64,000 bases of DNA from Peribacillus simplex (GTDB taxonomy: Bacteria; Bacillota; Bacilli; Bacillales; DSM-1321), in contig NZ_CP011008.1 in the NCBI RefSeq assembly GCF_001578185.1, positions 958,001-1,022,000 on the forward strand, given 5' to 3'. The notes below the pieces were generated by a model that ran no database searches, had not been told where the DNA came from, and worked only from the letters and a program-made list of their open reading frames with translations. The translations under genes were made by a program, and so were the position numbers. Each line of letters opens with the position of its first letter. Within the stretch, counting starts at the first letter, position 1. Positions 53,371 to 63,045 of the stretch are shown here, piece after piece.

Positions 53371-53383
53371 GAGGGGAATCGGG

Positions 53384-54493
53384 ATGAAAATAACAGAAGT
53401 GCGTTTACGTCATTTAAATATGGATTTGGTAGCTCCGTTTACAACAAGTTTTGGAACATTTGTAGATAAGGAATTCATACTTGTGGAAGTGAAAAATGGA
53501 GAGGGGCTTTCGGGCTGGGCTGAATCTGTGGCGTTTTCAGCACCTTGGTATAACGAAGAAACCATAAAAACCAATTGGACCATGCTGGAGGATTTCCTGA
53601 TTCCGCTTGTATTGAATAAAGAAATAGAGCATCCTCGTGATGTATCGGATATGTTCTCGCATATTCGCAAAAATAATATGGCAAAATCGGCAATCGAGGG
53701 GGCCATCTGGGATTTATATGCGAAAGAAAAGAATATTCCATTAAGTATTGCTTTAGGCGGGGACCTAAAAAAAATCGATGTTGGAATCAGCATCGGCATC
53801 CAAAAAACGGTACCTGAATTACTGGCGAAGATAGAAGCTGGATTGAGAGATGGGTATAAAAGAATCAAAATGAAAATACAACCAGGATGGGATGTAGATG
53901 TAATCAGGGAAGTACGCAGTCGATATCCCGATGTTCCGATCATGGCGGATGCAAACTCCGCTTACCGGCTGAAAGACATCGAATTACTGAAACAACTTGA
54001 TCAATTTGATTTAATGATGATCGAGCAGCCCTTGTCATCAGACGATATTGTCGATCATGCCACATTACAGGCGGAAATCAAAACACCGATTTGCTTGGAT
54101 GAAAGTATACATTCCGTGGAAGATGCAAGAAAAGCCCTTGAATTGGGAAGCTGTAAAATCATTAATATTAAGATCGGCAGGGTTGGCGGTTTAACGGAAG
54201 CAATGAAAATACATGAATTATGTAAAGAAAGAAATGTTCCGGTTTGGTGCGGAGGCATGTTGGAATCCGGTGTGGGGCGTGCCCATAATATCGCATTGAC
54301 AACACTTGATAACTTCACGATGCCTGGTGATACGGCAGCATCCGCGAATTATTGGCATAAGGACATCATTCAACCAGAGGTTACAGTGGAAGATGGAGTC
54401 ATAACTGTGCCAAAGGCGGCAGGCATTGGCTATGAAGTCAATTACGCTAGGGTCGATGAATTCACTTCCCATAGTAAAAGATATACCAAATGA
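53384..54493 (+). CDS. N-acylamino-acid racemase / o-succinylbenzoate synthase family
   Basis: Enolase-superfamily enzyme, 369 aa. The catalytic Lys pair is K162-x-K164 (RIKMKI), the Mg ligands D189 (MADANS), E214 (MIEQPL) and D239 (CLDES), and the opposing Lys263 ([10 protein letters not shown]). All are present. Such proteins carry OSBS and N-succinylamino-acid racemase activity. Here no menaquinone genes are nearby, and the operon partners are an M20 deacylase and a GNAT, so the racemase role is favoured. AAGAGGGGAATCGGG precedes the ATG, 13 nt after the GNAT stop. Confidence 0.92.
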   Translation: MKITEVRLRHLNMDLVAPFTTSFGTFVDKEFILVEVKNGEGLSGWAESVAFSAPWYNEETIKTNWTMLEDFLIPLVLNKEIEHPRDVSDMFSHIRKNNMAKSAIEGAIWDLYAKEKNIPLSIALGGDLKKIDVGISIGIQKTVPELLAKIEAGLRDGYKRIKMKIQPGWDVDVIREVRSRYPDVPIMADANSAYRLKDIELLKQLDQFDLMMIEQPLSSDDIVDHATLQAEIKTPICLDESIHSVEDARKALELGSCKIINIKIGRVGGLTEAMKIHELCKERNVPVWCGGMLESGVGRAHNIALTTLDNFTMPGDTAASANYWHKDIIQPEVTVEDGVITVPKAAGIGYEVNYARVDEFTSHSKRYTK

Positions 54494-54524
54494 TAAATGA
54501 CCAAGAGTTGGAATAATGGCTCTA

Positions 54525-54568
54525 CCCAGCTTCATGGGCGATGGATCGTAAAAATTACTGAAGCTGGG
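54525..54568 (+). other. Intercistronic hairpin before the YkvI-like gene
   Basis: CCCAGCTTCA pairs perfectly with TGAAGCTGGG across a 24-nt loop. No T-run follows, so it looks like an mRNA processing or attenuating structure rather than a terminator. Confidence 0.5.
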
Positions 54569-54662
54569 AAGCTATTACGGATCAGGGATTGTGATGAACG
54601 GGAAGATATTTCATTTAATCCAAGTTATCAGAATAATCTTTTAATTAGGGCGGGGGTCTGAT

Positions 54663-55742
54663 ATGAAAAACAGTGTAAATCTTGCAGGGGCATATATTGG
54701 AATCATCATTGGAGCAGGCTTTGCTTCAGGACAAGAAGTATTACAATTCTTCACTAGCTTTGGAATCTACAGTGTATTGGGAATTGTGGTTGCGACAGCT
54801 TTATTCGCGTTCTTAGGCATGCAAGTTACGCAATTGGGGAGCACTTTGCAAACGCGCTCCCATAAAAGCATCATCGAACATATTTGTGGCCGCTATTTAG
54901 GCAGGGTGGTCGATGTTATTATCACATTTTTCTTGTTTGGCGTTACTGTCATCATGATTGCTGGTTCCGGAACGATTTTTGAAGAACAATTCGGGATTCC
55001 CAGTATAGTAGGTGCAATTGTCATGGCAGTGCTGACGATTGGCACGCTCTTACTTAATGTTAATAAAATAATGTCCATCATTAGTGCCATCACACCGTTT
55101 TTATTTGTTATCATGATCATTATTTCAGGTTATTCATTTTTCACATCCGATCTAAGTTTCAATGAAATCATTTCATCTTCAAGTAAAGGAAATGCTGCAA
55201 CCGGAAACTGGATAATGGGTTCATTACTTTATGTTTCATATAATATGACTGCCGGAATTGCCATGCTAGCCGTAATGGGAGGGACCTTCAAGAATAAGAA
55301 GGAGGCTGGTATTGGAGGGATTCTGGGAGGTATCGGATTGGGAATCTTGCTATTGTTAATCAATTTGGGGATGATGTCCGACTTGAAGGGCATAGAAGGC
55401 TCAGGAATGCCTACCCTTCATTTAGCGAATCAGATTTCTCCATGGTTGGGATATATCCTATCAATCATCCTTTTAGGAATGATTTATAATACCGCTGTCG
55501 GGATGCTGTATGCATTCACAGCCAGGTTGGTTCCTGCCGAAACGAGACGCTTTAAAATATCCGTGATAATGGTAGGGATCCTCGCCTTCCTTGCAAGTTT
55601 CGTTGGCTTCATAAAATTGGTTGGAACGGTATACCCAGTCACAGGATATTTAGGCTTTGTAATCATTGCAGCCCTTATCATTTCCTGGATTCGGTCAAAG
55701 GCGAAAAAGGGGGCAGTGAATACGGAATTCGCAAAATTTTAA
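54663..55742 (+). CDS. YkvI-family membrane transporter
   Basis: 359 residues with ten helices. The N-terminal NLAGAYIGIIIGAGFASGQEVLQFF is the family signature and resembles the unwound TM1 substrate site of LeuT/APC-fold amino-acid and NSS transporters. YkvI proteins are uncharacterised. Placement 170 nt after the racemase, on the same strand with no terminator between, suggests it imports the amino acid or its N-acyl derivative. GGGCGGGGGTCTGAT precedes the ATG. Confidence 0.82.
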   Translation: MKNSVNLAGAYIGIIIGAGFASGQEVLQFFTSFGIYSVLGIVVATALFAFLGMQVTQLGSTLQTRSHKSIIEHICGRYLGRVVDVIITFFLFGVTVIMIAGSGTIFEEQFGIPSIVGAIVMAVLTIGTLLLNVNKIMSIISAITPFLFVIMIIISGYSFFTSDLSFNEIISSSSKGNAATGNWIMGSLLYVSYNMTAGIAMLAVMGGTFKNKKEAGIGGILGGIGLGILLLLINLGMMSDLKGIEGSGMPTLHLANQISPWLGYILSIILLGMIYNTAVGMLYAFTARLVPAETRRFKISVIMVGILAFLASFVGFIKLVGTVYPVTGYLGFVIIAALIISWIRSKAKKGAVNTEFAKF

Positions 55743-55789
55743 TAGAGTAGGGAAATTAAGATCGAGTACAGAACTGCATGAATCATTTG

Positions 55790-55824
55790 AACAGACATCT
55801 TCTTCATGGAGGTGTTTTTTTTAT
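55790..55824 (+). terminator. Terminator of the amino-acid operon
   Basis: ACATCTTC-TTCAT-GGAGGTGT stem (with G-T pairs) followed by TTTTTTT. Confidence 0.75.
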
Positions 55825-55911
55825 TATCGAGGATCTTTACTCATGATCACGGCATTTTTCCTCCTTTTTTTCATACATTAGTTTAAAGGCGGAAGACAAG
55901 GGGGATATCGG

Positions 55912-57327
55912 ATGAATGGAGCGGAGCAAAAGGCTCTGGAATATGCCATTAGTGAAATTACAGAAATAGCAACTGGATTCGGGTTGGATTTTTACCCGAT
56001 GCGTTATGAAATTTGCCCATCAGAAATCATTTATACATTTGGTGCCTATGGGATGCCGACCCGTTTTTCTCATTGGAGCTTTGGGAAGCAGTTTCATAAA
56101 ATGAAGCTGCAGTATGACTTTGGATTAAGTAAGATCTACGAACTGGTCATTAACTCTAATCCTTGTTACGCTTTTCTGCTGGACTCCAATTCACTAGTAC
56201 AAAATAAATTGATTGTCGCCCACGTTTTGGCCCATTGTGATTTTTTTAAGAATAATGTACGTTTCAATAATACTAAGAGAGATATGGTGGAAAGTATGTC
56301 GGCCACGGCAGAAAGAATCCGTGAATATGAAATCCTGCATGGCAAAAAGAAAGTGGAAACTTTCCTTGATGCACTTTTAGCCATTGAAGAACATATCGAT
56401 CCGTCGCTGATGAGACCGAAGCTTGCCTGGACGATGGAAGATGAGGAAGAAGAAGAGGAAGCAAAACCAACAGCCACACAATACGATGATTTATGGAATC
56501 TTGATAATAAGGATAAACCGAAGAAATCCAACATTAAAAAAAGAAAAAAATTCCCGCCAAGGCCAGAAAAGGATATTATGCTTTTCATTGAACAGTACAG
56601 CAGGGACCTATCCGATTGGCAACGGGATATCATGACGATGATCAGGGAAGAGATGCTTTATTTCTGGCCGCAGCTGGAAACGAAAATCATGAATGAAGGC
56701 TGGGCATCCTACTGGCATCAACGCATAATCCGTGAATTGGATTTATCCTCAGGGGAAGCCATTGAGTTCGCAAAACTGAACGCAGGTGTCGTTCAGCCAT
56801 CAAAGACCAGCATAAATCCTTATTATCTCGGATTGAAAGTGCTTGAAGATATTGAAGAACGCTATGATAATCCAACCGAAGAAATGATCAAGCTGGGTGT
56901 CAAGCCTGGATCTGGCCGGGAAAAGATGTTCGAAGTCAGGGAAATCGAATCGGATATTTCCTTTCTCCGCAATTATTTGACCAAAGACCTGGTCATGCGG
57001 GAGGATATGTATTTATTCCAAAAGCAGGGCAAGGATTACAAAATCGTCGATAAGGCATGGGAACAGGTTCGTGATCAACTCGTCAGTATGAGGGTTAACG
57101 GAGGATTCCCCTATATCACAGTAAATGATGGAGACTACATGCGTAATGGGGAACTTTATCTAAAACATTGGTATGAAGATATTGAACTGGATCTGAAATA
57201 TCTCGAAAAAGTCATGCCATATATCCATCAGCTTTGGGGCCGCTCCGTGCATATGGAATCAGTCATGGAAGGAAAAGAAGTCATGTTTTCCTATGATGGA
57301 AAAAGTATTCACAGGAAATATTTGTAA
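55912..57327 (+). CDS. spoVR: Stage V sporulation protein R
   Basis: 471-residue SpoVR-family protein, needed for normal spore cortex; biochemical activity unknown. Blocks include [33 protein letters not shown]-type N-terminus (residues ~23-56), the [17 protein letters not shown] core with conserved His, and C-terminal [25 protein letters not shown]-like end. An acidic run (EDEEEEEEA) followed by a basic run ([10 protein letters not shown]) at ~175-215 is a low-complexity linker. AAGGGGGATATCGG precedes the ATG. Monocistronic with a terminator directly after. Mother-cell (sigma-E) expression is known for the family. Confidence 0.95.
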   Translation: MNGAEQKALEYAISEITEIATGFGLDFYPMRYEICPSEIIYTFGAYGMPTRFSHWSFGKQFHKMKLQYDFGLSKIYELVINSNPCYAFLLDSNSLVQNKLIVAHVLAHCDFFKNNVRFNNTKRDMVESMSATAERIREYEILHGKKKVETFLDALLAIEEHIDPSLMRPKLAWTMEDEEEEEEAKPTATQYDDLWNLDNKDKPKKSNIKKRKKFPPRPEKDIMLFIEQYSRDLSDWQRDIMTMIREEMLYFWPQLETKIMNEGWASYWHQRIIRELDLSSGEAIEFAKLNAGVVQPSKTSINPYYLGLKVLEDIEERYDNPTEEMIKLGVKPGSGREKMFEVREIESDISFLRNYLTKDLVMREDMYLFQKQGKDYKIVDKAWEQVRDQLVSMRVNGGFPYITVNDGDYMRNGELYLKHWYEDIELDLKYLEKVMPYIHQLWGRSVHMESVMEGKEVMFSYDGKSIHRKYL

Positions 57328-57364
57328 ACAAAAAAACTGCCGGTAACTCGGCAGTTTTTTTGTT
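57328..57364 (+). terminator. Terminator of spoVR
   Basis: AAAAACTGCCG / CGGCAGTTTTT stem, 5-nt loop. Confidence 0.85.
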
Positions 57365-57543
57365 TCGTATGATTCCTTCACGAATTGTCATACCCTCCAA
57401 CTTCTCCTTTCGCTCTCCATAAACGATACTTTCTTAACAAAAATTCTATATTTGATTAACTGCTATTCGCTGAGCAAGAAGGGGACGTTTTTTGGTAGTC
57501 AAACCAGAGTAAAGTTATATTAAATAAGATGTATAGTTTTCAC

Positions 57544-57608
57544 TTGAGTATATAAGAATATGCTTATATAATGATGAAGAATTGATTTCATATAAGCATA
57601 TACTTATT
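57544..57608 (+). promoter_or_regulatory. arsRBC promoter with two ArsR operators
   Basis: TTGAGT (57544-57549), exactly 17 bp, TATAAT (57567-57572). Operator 1, TATAAGAATATGCTTATA (57551-57568), fills the spacer. Operator 2, TATAAGCATATACTTATT (57591-57608), lies downstream of the start of transcription. Both are TATAAG-N6-CTTATA type, 40 bp apart. Confidence 0.85.
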
Positions 57609-57633
57609 TAACTATTGAATAAGGAGGGGCAGT

Positions 57634-57981
57634 ATGCAAATGAATGAAGCTTTGGGTTTGGAAACCACCGCAAACATACTTAAATTACTAGGTGATAAAA
57701 CCCGTTTGACCATGGTTAAGATCATGTCTGAACATGAATGCTGTGTCTGTGAATTTGTGGACCTGTTCGAAATGAGCCAGCCAGCTATCAGCCAACATTT
57801 ACGAAAGTTGAAAGATAGTGGAATCGTGAATGAAGAGAGAAGGGGACAATGGATTTTTTACTCGTTAAACAAAACATCCTCATATTATTCATTTATTCTA
57901 ACGGTCATCGGGGATTTGCCAAGTCAAAACTTAAAATTAGAAGAATTAACAGCACAAGGAAAACGGATTTGTTGTGACTGA
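57634..57981 (+). CDS. arsR: ArsR arsenic-responsive repressor
   Basis: 115-residue winged-helix repressor released from DNA by As(III)/Sb(III). The metal-binding motif ECCVCEFVDLF (residues ~34-44) is the classical alpha-3 site, followed by the recognition helix SQPAISQHLRKLKDSGIV. A second Cys pair (ICCD) closes the protein. AAGGAGGGGCAGT precedes the ATG. First gene of arsRBC, autoregulated through the two operators upstream. Confidence 0.94.
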   Translation: MQMNEALGLETTANILKLLGDKTRLTMVKIMSEHECCVCEFVDLFEMSQPAISQHLRKLKDSGIVNEERRGQWIFYSLNKTSSYYSFILTVIGDLPSQNLKLEELTAQGKRICCD

Positions 57982-57999
57982 CTAGGAGGTACAACTTAA

Positions 58000-59298
58000 G
58001 TGGGATCAGTTATTTTGGCAGGTATCATCTTTTTATTAACACTCATTCTCGTCATCTGGCAGCCAAAGGGACTGTCGATCGGATGGTCAGCTTGTGGCGG
58101 TGCGGTTTTGGCTTTACTTGTGGGAGTGGTGGATTTTGCGGATGTCATTGATGTGACATCGATTGTCTGGAACGCGACACTCGCCTTCATTGCCATCATC
58201 ATCATCTCGCTCATTTTGGATGAGATAGGATTTTTTGAATGGGCAGCACTAAATATGGTTAGGGCAGCCAAGGGAAACGGAGTGAGGATGTTTGTTTATG
58301 TAAGTATTCTGGGTGCGCTTGTTGCTGCATTTTTTGCAAACGACGGAGCGGCCCTTATCCTTACACCAATTGTATTAGCGATGGTTCGTGCCTTGAAGTT
58401 TAGTGATAAAATGATTTTACCATTTATCATCGCCAGTGGTTTTATTGCCGATACAACTTCATTACCTTTAGTGGTAAGCAATCTTGTAAACATAGTATCC
58501 GCAGACTTTTTCAGTATCAGTTTTGCCGGGTTTGCATCGAGAATGATCGTACCGGACATCTTTGCATTGGTAGCTAGCATCTTGGTTTTATATTTGTTTT
58601 TCCGTAAAAGCATTCCCAAGAATTATGATGTATCACAACTTAAGAAGCCAGTGGAAGCCATTCGGGATCAAAGAATGTTTCGATTGTCCTGGATTGTTCT
58701 GGGAATTTTACTTATTGGTTATTTTTCAAGTGAATTCATTGGGGTACCTGTATCCATCATTGCAGGCATCGTCGCCATTTTCTTCCTGATCATGGCTAGT
58801 AGGAGCCCGGCAGTCAACACGAAAACGGTTATAAAAGGCGCACCATGGGCAATCGTGTTTTTCTCGATTGGCATGTATGTTGTGGTTTACAGCCTGCGGA
58901 ATGTTGGATTGACGAATGTATTAACGGATTTAATCCAAGTTACCGCCGATCAAGGATTATTTGCAGCAACGATTGGAATGGGCTTCATTGCCGCCATTCT
59001 CTCTTCGCTTATGAATAACATGCCAACCGTGATGATCGATGCACTTGCCATTTCCGATACCAATACTACCGGCGTTATCAAGGAAGCCCTTATATATGCA
59101 AATGTCATCGGTTCGGACTTGGGCCCGAAAATCACTCCGATCGGTTCTTTAGCTACATTGCTGTGGCTGCATGTACTATCGTTAAAAGGCGTGAAAATTT
59201 CATGGGGAACCTACTTTAAAACTGGAATCATCCTAACCATCCCAACATTGTTCATCACATTAGTTGGTTTATATATTTGGTTGCTCATCATACACTAA
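58000..59298 (+). CDS. arsB: Arsenite efflux pump ArsB
   Basis: 432-residue ArsB/NhaD-fold transporter with ~12 helices, exporting arsenite and antimonite. Signatures: [22 protein letters not shown] in the first half and [16 protein letters not shown] with [20 protein letters not shown] in the second half. GTG start with AGGAGGTACAACTTAA, 18 nt after arsR. Confidence 0.94.
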   Translation: MGSVILAGIIFLLTLILVIWQPKGLSIGWSACGGAVLALLVGVVDFADVIDVTSIVWNATLAFIAIIIISLILDEIGFFEWAALNMVRAAKGNGVRMFVYVSILGALVAAFFANDGAALILTPIVLAMVRALKFSDKMILPFIIASGFIADTTSLPLVVSNLVNIVSADFFSISFAGFASRMIVPDIFALVASILVLYLFFRKSIPKNYDVSQLKKPVEAIRDQRMFRLSWIVLGILLIGYFSSEFIGVPVSIIAGIVAIFFLIMASRSPAVNTKTVIKGAPWAIVFFSIGMYVVVYSLRNVGLTNVLTDLIQVTADQGLFAATIGMGFIAAILSSLMNNMPTVMIDALAISDTNTTGVIKEALIYANVIGSDLGPKITPIGSLATLLWLHVLSLKGVKISWGTYFKTGIILTIPTLFITLVGLYIWLLIIH

Positions 59299-59331
59299 AG
59301 ATTTACTCTACTCATGAAGGAGAGAAACAGC

Positions 59332-59751
59332 ATGGCTAAAAAAACACTATACTTCTTATGTACTGGTAACTCTTGCAGAAGCCAAATGGCAGAGGCCTGG
59401 GGGAAGAAATACTTAAGTGAAGAATGGCAAGTTCTTAGTGCAGGGCTCGAAGCACACGGGTTAAATCCAAAGGCCGTAAAAGCAATGCATGAAGCGGGAT
59501 TGGACATCACCAATCAAACATCAGATACCATCGACACTGACATATTAAATAATGCGGATTTTGTGGTTACTTTATGCGGCGATGCGGCAGACAAATGTCC
59601 AATGACGCCACCGCATGTTAAACGGGAACACTGGGGCTTTGATGATCCGGCAAAAGCGGAAGGAACTGATGAAGAAAAATGGGCTACCTTCCAACGTGTC
59701 CGTGATGAAATCAGAGAAAGAATCGAACGGTTCTCTAAAACGGGCGTATAA
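59332..59751 (+). CDS. arsC: Thioredoxin-coupled arsenate reductase ArsC
   Basis: 139-residue low-molecular-weight-phosphatase-fold arsenate reductase. The catalytic loop Cys10-TGNSC-Arg16 and the redox relay Cys82/Cys89 ([10 protein letters not shown]) are all present. Start ATG at 59332 after AAGGAGAGAAACAGC; the longer frame lacks a site. Last gene of the ars operon. Its terminator appears to be the palindrome at 59905/61643 that the IS3 element has split. Confidence 0.95.
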   Translation: MAKKTLYFLCTGNSCRSQMAEAWGKKYLSEEWQVLSAGLEAHGLNPKAVKAMHEAGLDITNQTSDTIDTDILNNADFVVTLCGDAADKCPMTPPHVKREHWGFDDPAKAEGTDEEKWATFQRVRDEIRERIERFSKTGV

Positions 59752-59990
59752 AAAATGAAAGGCCGTGAGTGATGATTGTCGATAAAAAAGTATAAATTGC
59801 TTGATTCATTTCATCAGCACTTTTCTTCAAAAGGATTTGAGTCAATTTGTCAGAATAGGGGACTTTGTTGCAGTTTTGTTATTAGGATGTCCATTAATCA
59901 AAAAAAACTGCACCTCCAATTGTGATACGCTCCCCAATAAGTAGACAGATTAAAAAATAAAATCTGTTTGCCTATTGGGGAGGTTTTTTT

Positions 59991-60671
59991 ATGAGAAAAT
60001 ATAGCTTTTCAAAAGAAGAAAAATTAGAGATTCTAAATTTCTATGAAAATAGCCAATTCACTCTTAATGAGGTGGCCGAGTTGTATAAAGTTGATTCTAG
60101 AACGATCAAAGATTGGCAAAATAATTACTTGTTTTTTGGAGAGGATAGTCTTAATAGAAGTGAGAATCATAATACATATCCGAAAGGATTAAAGCTAGCA
60201 GCTGTTCAAGACTATATTTCAGGAAGTTATTCATTAAGAGAAACCGTTAGAAAATATAGACTTTCCGGTACATCCGTTTTGCGAAATTGGATTAAAAAGT
60301 ATACTAGTCATAGTGAATTAAAAGATTCGGGTAAAGGAATGAGCCAAACTATGACTAAAGGTAGAAAAACAACAGTACAAGAGCGCATTGAAATAGCACA
60401 AGCTTGTATTGCCAACGATAAAAGTTATCAAGTAACAGCTGAACAATATGCGGTTTCTTACCAACAAATATATCAATGGGTAAAAAAATTCGAAAAATAC
60501 GGGGAATTAGGCTTACAAGATCGCCGTGGACGTACAAAGTTAGAAGAAGAGTTAAGCACTGAAGACAAGTTTCGTTTAGAAATTCAACGCATGGAACGTG
60601 AAAATGAACGATTACGTGCAGAAAATCTCTTCTTAAAAAAGTTAGAGGAAATCGAAAGGAGGCGTCGTTAA
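59991..60671 (+). CDS. IS3-family transposase OrfA
   Basis: 226-residue DNA-binding protein with three HTH modules: FSKEEKLEILNFYENSQFTLNEVAELYKVDSRTI-type at the N-terminus, a second at ~65-100 and a third at ~125-165. A leucine-zipper-like coiled coil (RMERENERLRAENLFLKKLEE) closes it. This longer OrfA is typical of the IS150 group. GGGGAGG before the ATG. Confidence 0.92.
   Translation: MRKYSFSKEEKLEILNFYENSQFTLNEVAELYKVDSRTIKDWQNNYLFFGEDSLNRSENHNTYPKGLKLAAVQDYISGSYSLRETVRKYRLSGTSVLRNWIKKYTSHSELKDSGKGMSQTMTKGRKTTVQERIEIAQACIANDKSYQVTAEQYAVSYQQIYQWVKKFEKYGELGLQDRRGRTKLEEELSTEDKFRLEIQRMERENERLRAENLFLKKLEEIERRRR
60635..60641 (+). other. Programmed -1 frameshift site
   Basis: A-AAA-AAG heptamer in the zero frame of orfA (codons AAA AAG at 60636-60641), where the orfB frame (-1) is open from 60608. 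Slippage gives the OrfAB fusion transposase. Confidence 0.75.
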
Positions 60672-61564
60672 GTAAAAGTTGTATACATAACCGTTATATT
60701 GCCATTCAAGAATTAGCAGCGAAGGAAGCACTGCCAATCATTTTATTATGTGAAATTGCCGATGTTGCACGTGCTGCTTATTATAAGTGGTTGAACCGTC
60801 AGCCATCAGCACGGGAAATCGAGAATGAACAGCTTCTAGAATCAATTCAGTACCTTTATACACAAGTAGATGGGATTTATGGATATCGTCGCATCACACT
60901 TACAATCAATCGTCAGCGTGAAAAAGTAGATTTACCGAAGGTAAATAAAAAACGTATTTATCGTTTGATGAAAATGTGTCGATTAAAATCGGTGATTCGT
61001 CGAAAACGAAAAAAATATCGTAAATCGAATCCAGATTATGTAGCAGAAAACATACTCAGTCGCAAGTTCAAAGCAGACCAACCGAATCAAAAATGGTGTA
61101 CAGATGTCACGGAGTTTAAATATGGGAATGGCAAAAAGGCTTATTTAAGCGCCATTATTGATTTATACGATAATTCGATTGTGAGTTATGTATTAGGGCA
61201 TTCGAATAACAATAAACTTGTATTTCAAACGATGACACCAGCCATACAAAAATTAAAAGAGGATGAGCATCCACTTATTCATAGCGATCGTGGTTATCAA
61301 TATACTTCAAAACTTTTCAAACGGATGATAGATGATGCCGAGATGGTACATAGTATGTCTAGAGTGGGACGTTGTATTGATAACGGACCAATCGAGGCTT
61401 TTTGGGGTACGCTCAAATGCGAAAAATACTATTTAAATAAATATGATACATATGAAGCGCTAAAAATAGCAATTGTAGGATACATTTCGTTTTATAATTC
61501 AGAGCGCTATCAAGAAAAATTAGACGGCTTGAGCCCCTTGGAATTTAGGGATCAAGCCGTGTAA
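60642..61564 (+). CDS. IS3-family transposase OrfB (expressed by -1 frameshift)
   Basis: The DDE integrase-type catalytic domain. The frame is entered at the slippery site and reads through KSCIHNRYIAIQELAAKEAL, a helix-turn-helix (HTH_21, YLYTQVDGIYGYRRITLTIN) and the catalytic core. Key acidic residues: Asp in WCTDVTEFKY, Asp in HSDRGYQYTS, and Glu in DNGPIEAFWGTLKCEKYY. It ends GLSPLEFRDQAV. No good ribosome site exists for an independent start; the TTG at 60791 would delete the N-terminal part. Confidence 0.9.
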
Positions 61565-61665
61565 AGCATTTTTATTATTTCCACTGTCTACTTGACAGGG
61601 AGCACTTCATTGTTAATGCTGTCTAACAATTGGGGTGCAGTTTAATTTGGCAGCTCTTTTAGTCA

Positions 61666-62466
61666 TTAAATCTTAATATCGACCTTAGCATTTTTCTTAA
61701 GTTCTTCCACACGTTTCACAAGCATTTCTTGTTTCTTTTGCTGCTTTAGCTGTTCCTTGATTTGCGGCTTCATTTCTTCAAGTTTCTGTACCTTCTGCCC
61801 GCTTGCCTTAGCTTGCTTCGCATACTGGTCGTAGGACTTTTCAATTTCTTCGTCAGTTGGTTCATCCACTTTAATCTCTTTTTCAACATACTTCGTATAT
61901 GGAATATTCTCTGCGATCTGAGCATTCAACATTTTTGAATTCAGGCCTGCCTTTTTCATCGCTTCCTTGAATTTCTCTTCATTTCCATATTGGTCTTTGA
62001 TTTGGGCAAGTTGCTTTTCGATTTCAGCCTTGGAAGCTGTATAGCCCTTTTTATCAGCAGCCTGAAGAAGCAATGTTTGCCCTACTAAAGAGTCGATCGT
62101 TTGCTTTTTAATTTGTTTGGCTCCCTCTTTTGATGTTGGGTCTTGTCCGAATTGCTGCATCTGCATTTGTGTCGTGGACAAAACGGTATTATATTCCGCA
62201 CCTGAAATTTTTTCGTCATTGACGATGGCCACGGTTTTCTTTTCATCCACCTTTTGCTTGTCTAGTTCCTTCTGCATTTCTTCCATCTTTTTTTGCTGTT
62301 CCTCAGTTGCTTTAGCCGTTTCTTTCTCATCATTCTTGTTTTGCTGTTCCTCAGTTGTTTTAGTCTCTTTCCCGCCACTTTTTTTATCAGCTTCATCGTT
62401 CGAACCACAAGCTGTTAGAACAACTGCCAATAATCCAATAACGATTGGGTACAATAGTTTCTTCAT
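61666..62466 (-). CDS. SurA-like N-terminal chaperone lipoprotein
   Basis: 266 residues. Lipoprotein signal with lipobox LTAC (Cys20), then a long Glu/Lys/Gln-rich low-complexity region containing near-repeats (TEEQQNKNDEKET, TEEQQKKMEEM), then a SurA_N-type helical domain (AIVNDEKISGAEYNTVLSTTQ... to EIEKSYDQYAKQA). No parvulin PPIase domain is present, unlike PrsA. Likely an extracytoplasmic folding factor. AGAGGAGACTGAAT precedes the ATG. Its terminator is interrupted by the IS3 element, though the minus-strand half with its T-run is now 1.7 kb away. Confidence 0.87.
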   Translation of the reverse strand: MKKLLYPIVIGLLAVVLTACGSNDEADKKSGGKETKTTEEQQNKNDEKETAKATEEQQKKMEEMQKELDKQKVDEKKTVAIVNDEKISGAEYNTVLSTTQMQMQQFGQDPTSKEGAKQIKKQTIDSLVGQTLLLQAADKKGYTASKAEIEKQLAQIKDQYGNEEKFKEAMKKAGLNSKMLNAQIAENIPYTKYVEKEIKVDEPTDEEIEKSYDQYAKQAKASGQKVQKLEEMKPQIKEQLKQQKKQEMLVKRVEELKKNAKVDIKI

Positions 62467-62504
62467 ATTCAGTCTCCTCTCGTATTCAGTGCTAAAAAAA
62501 TCAT

Positions 62505-62714
62505 CTAATGCGCATTATAAAGGAATTCCCCATTAAAACACAATATATTCATTCTTTTTTCCAGAAAACAGGAAGATAGTATAGGCATTTTCTCATTATA
62601 TTCGGTATAAGATTCAAGGAAATGAACCAATTTACCCTGCATCGATTCAATAGCTGAAAAGAGATAGTCAGACTGGCATACACGACAAAAGGGAAAGCAC
62701 TTCGATCCATCCAT
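62505..62714 (-). CDS. Possible 69-aa protein of unknown function
   Basis: A frame beginning MDGSKCFPFCRVCQSDYLFS with a CFPFCRVC cysteine cluster, then YTEYNEKMPILSSCFLEKRM. Codon use looks protein-like. A GAGGG lies ~12 nt before the ATG, which is far. It has no homologue I recognise and may be spurious. Confidence 0.3.
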   Translation of the reverse strand: MDGSKCFPFCRVCQSDYLFSAIESMQGKLVHFLESYTEYNEKMPILSSCFLEKRMNILCFNGEFLYNAH

Positions 62715-63045
62715 AGCGGAGACAACCCTCTATGACCATATATCCCCGATGAATCAGTAAGGATTTTTTGATATCTTACACATTCCTTCCTCTATTGTTT
62801 TTTTACTTATCTTTCATATAACATTAATACCCCACTAATAATTTCATCTTATTATGAAGTAAGAACTGACCTTTATAGGGTGATTTTTGAAAAAATGTAA
62901 GTTTGAAATCATATATATACAAATCCAATTTTTTGTTTACCATAATGGTTTTTTGAATTGGAACTACATAGTTAATTTGCTCACCATCGAATCGATAGCT
63001 TGATCCCTATAAAACAGTTACTAGAAGAGAATGGGAGTTTTATTA
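62715..63045. other. Intergenic region, nothing recognised
   Basis: About 330 AT-rich nt upstream of the metallophosphoesterase. No ORF with a ribosome site, no clear hairpin and no convincing promoter. Confidence 0.4.

Larger units (their letters stand above)
59923..61609 (+). mobile_element. IS3-family (IS150-like) insertion sequence
   Basis: About 1687 bp. Imperfect inverted ends are TGATACGCTCCCCAATAAGT at the left and TGAAGTGCTCCCTGTCAAGT (right end, complement), both followed by AGACAG and both starting with TG as usual for IS3. They are flanked by a TTG direct repeat (59920-59922, 61610-61612), the 3-bp target duplication of the family. It contains orfA and orfB joined by a slippery site. 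It looks intact. Confidence 0.88.
59903..61643. terminator. Terminator split by the IS3 element
   Basis: Left arm AAACTGCACCTCCAATTG (59905-59922) and right arm TAACAATTGGGGTGCAGTTT (61624-61643) are complementary apart from one extra base. Removing the IS and one TTG restores a ~20-bp stem with an ~8-nt loop. On the minus strand it ends in seven T's, 23 nt past the lipoprotein stop. It probably served both convergent arsC and the lipoprotein. Confidence 0.75.
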
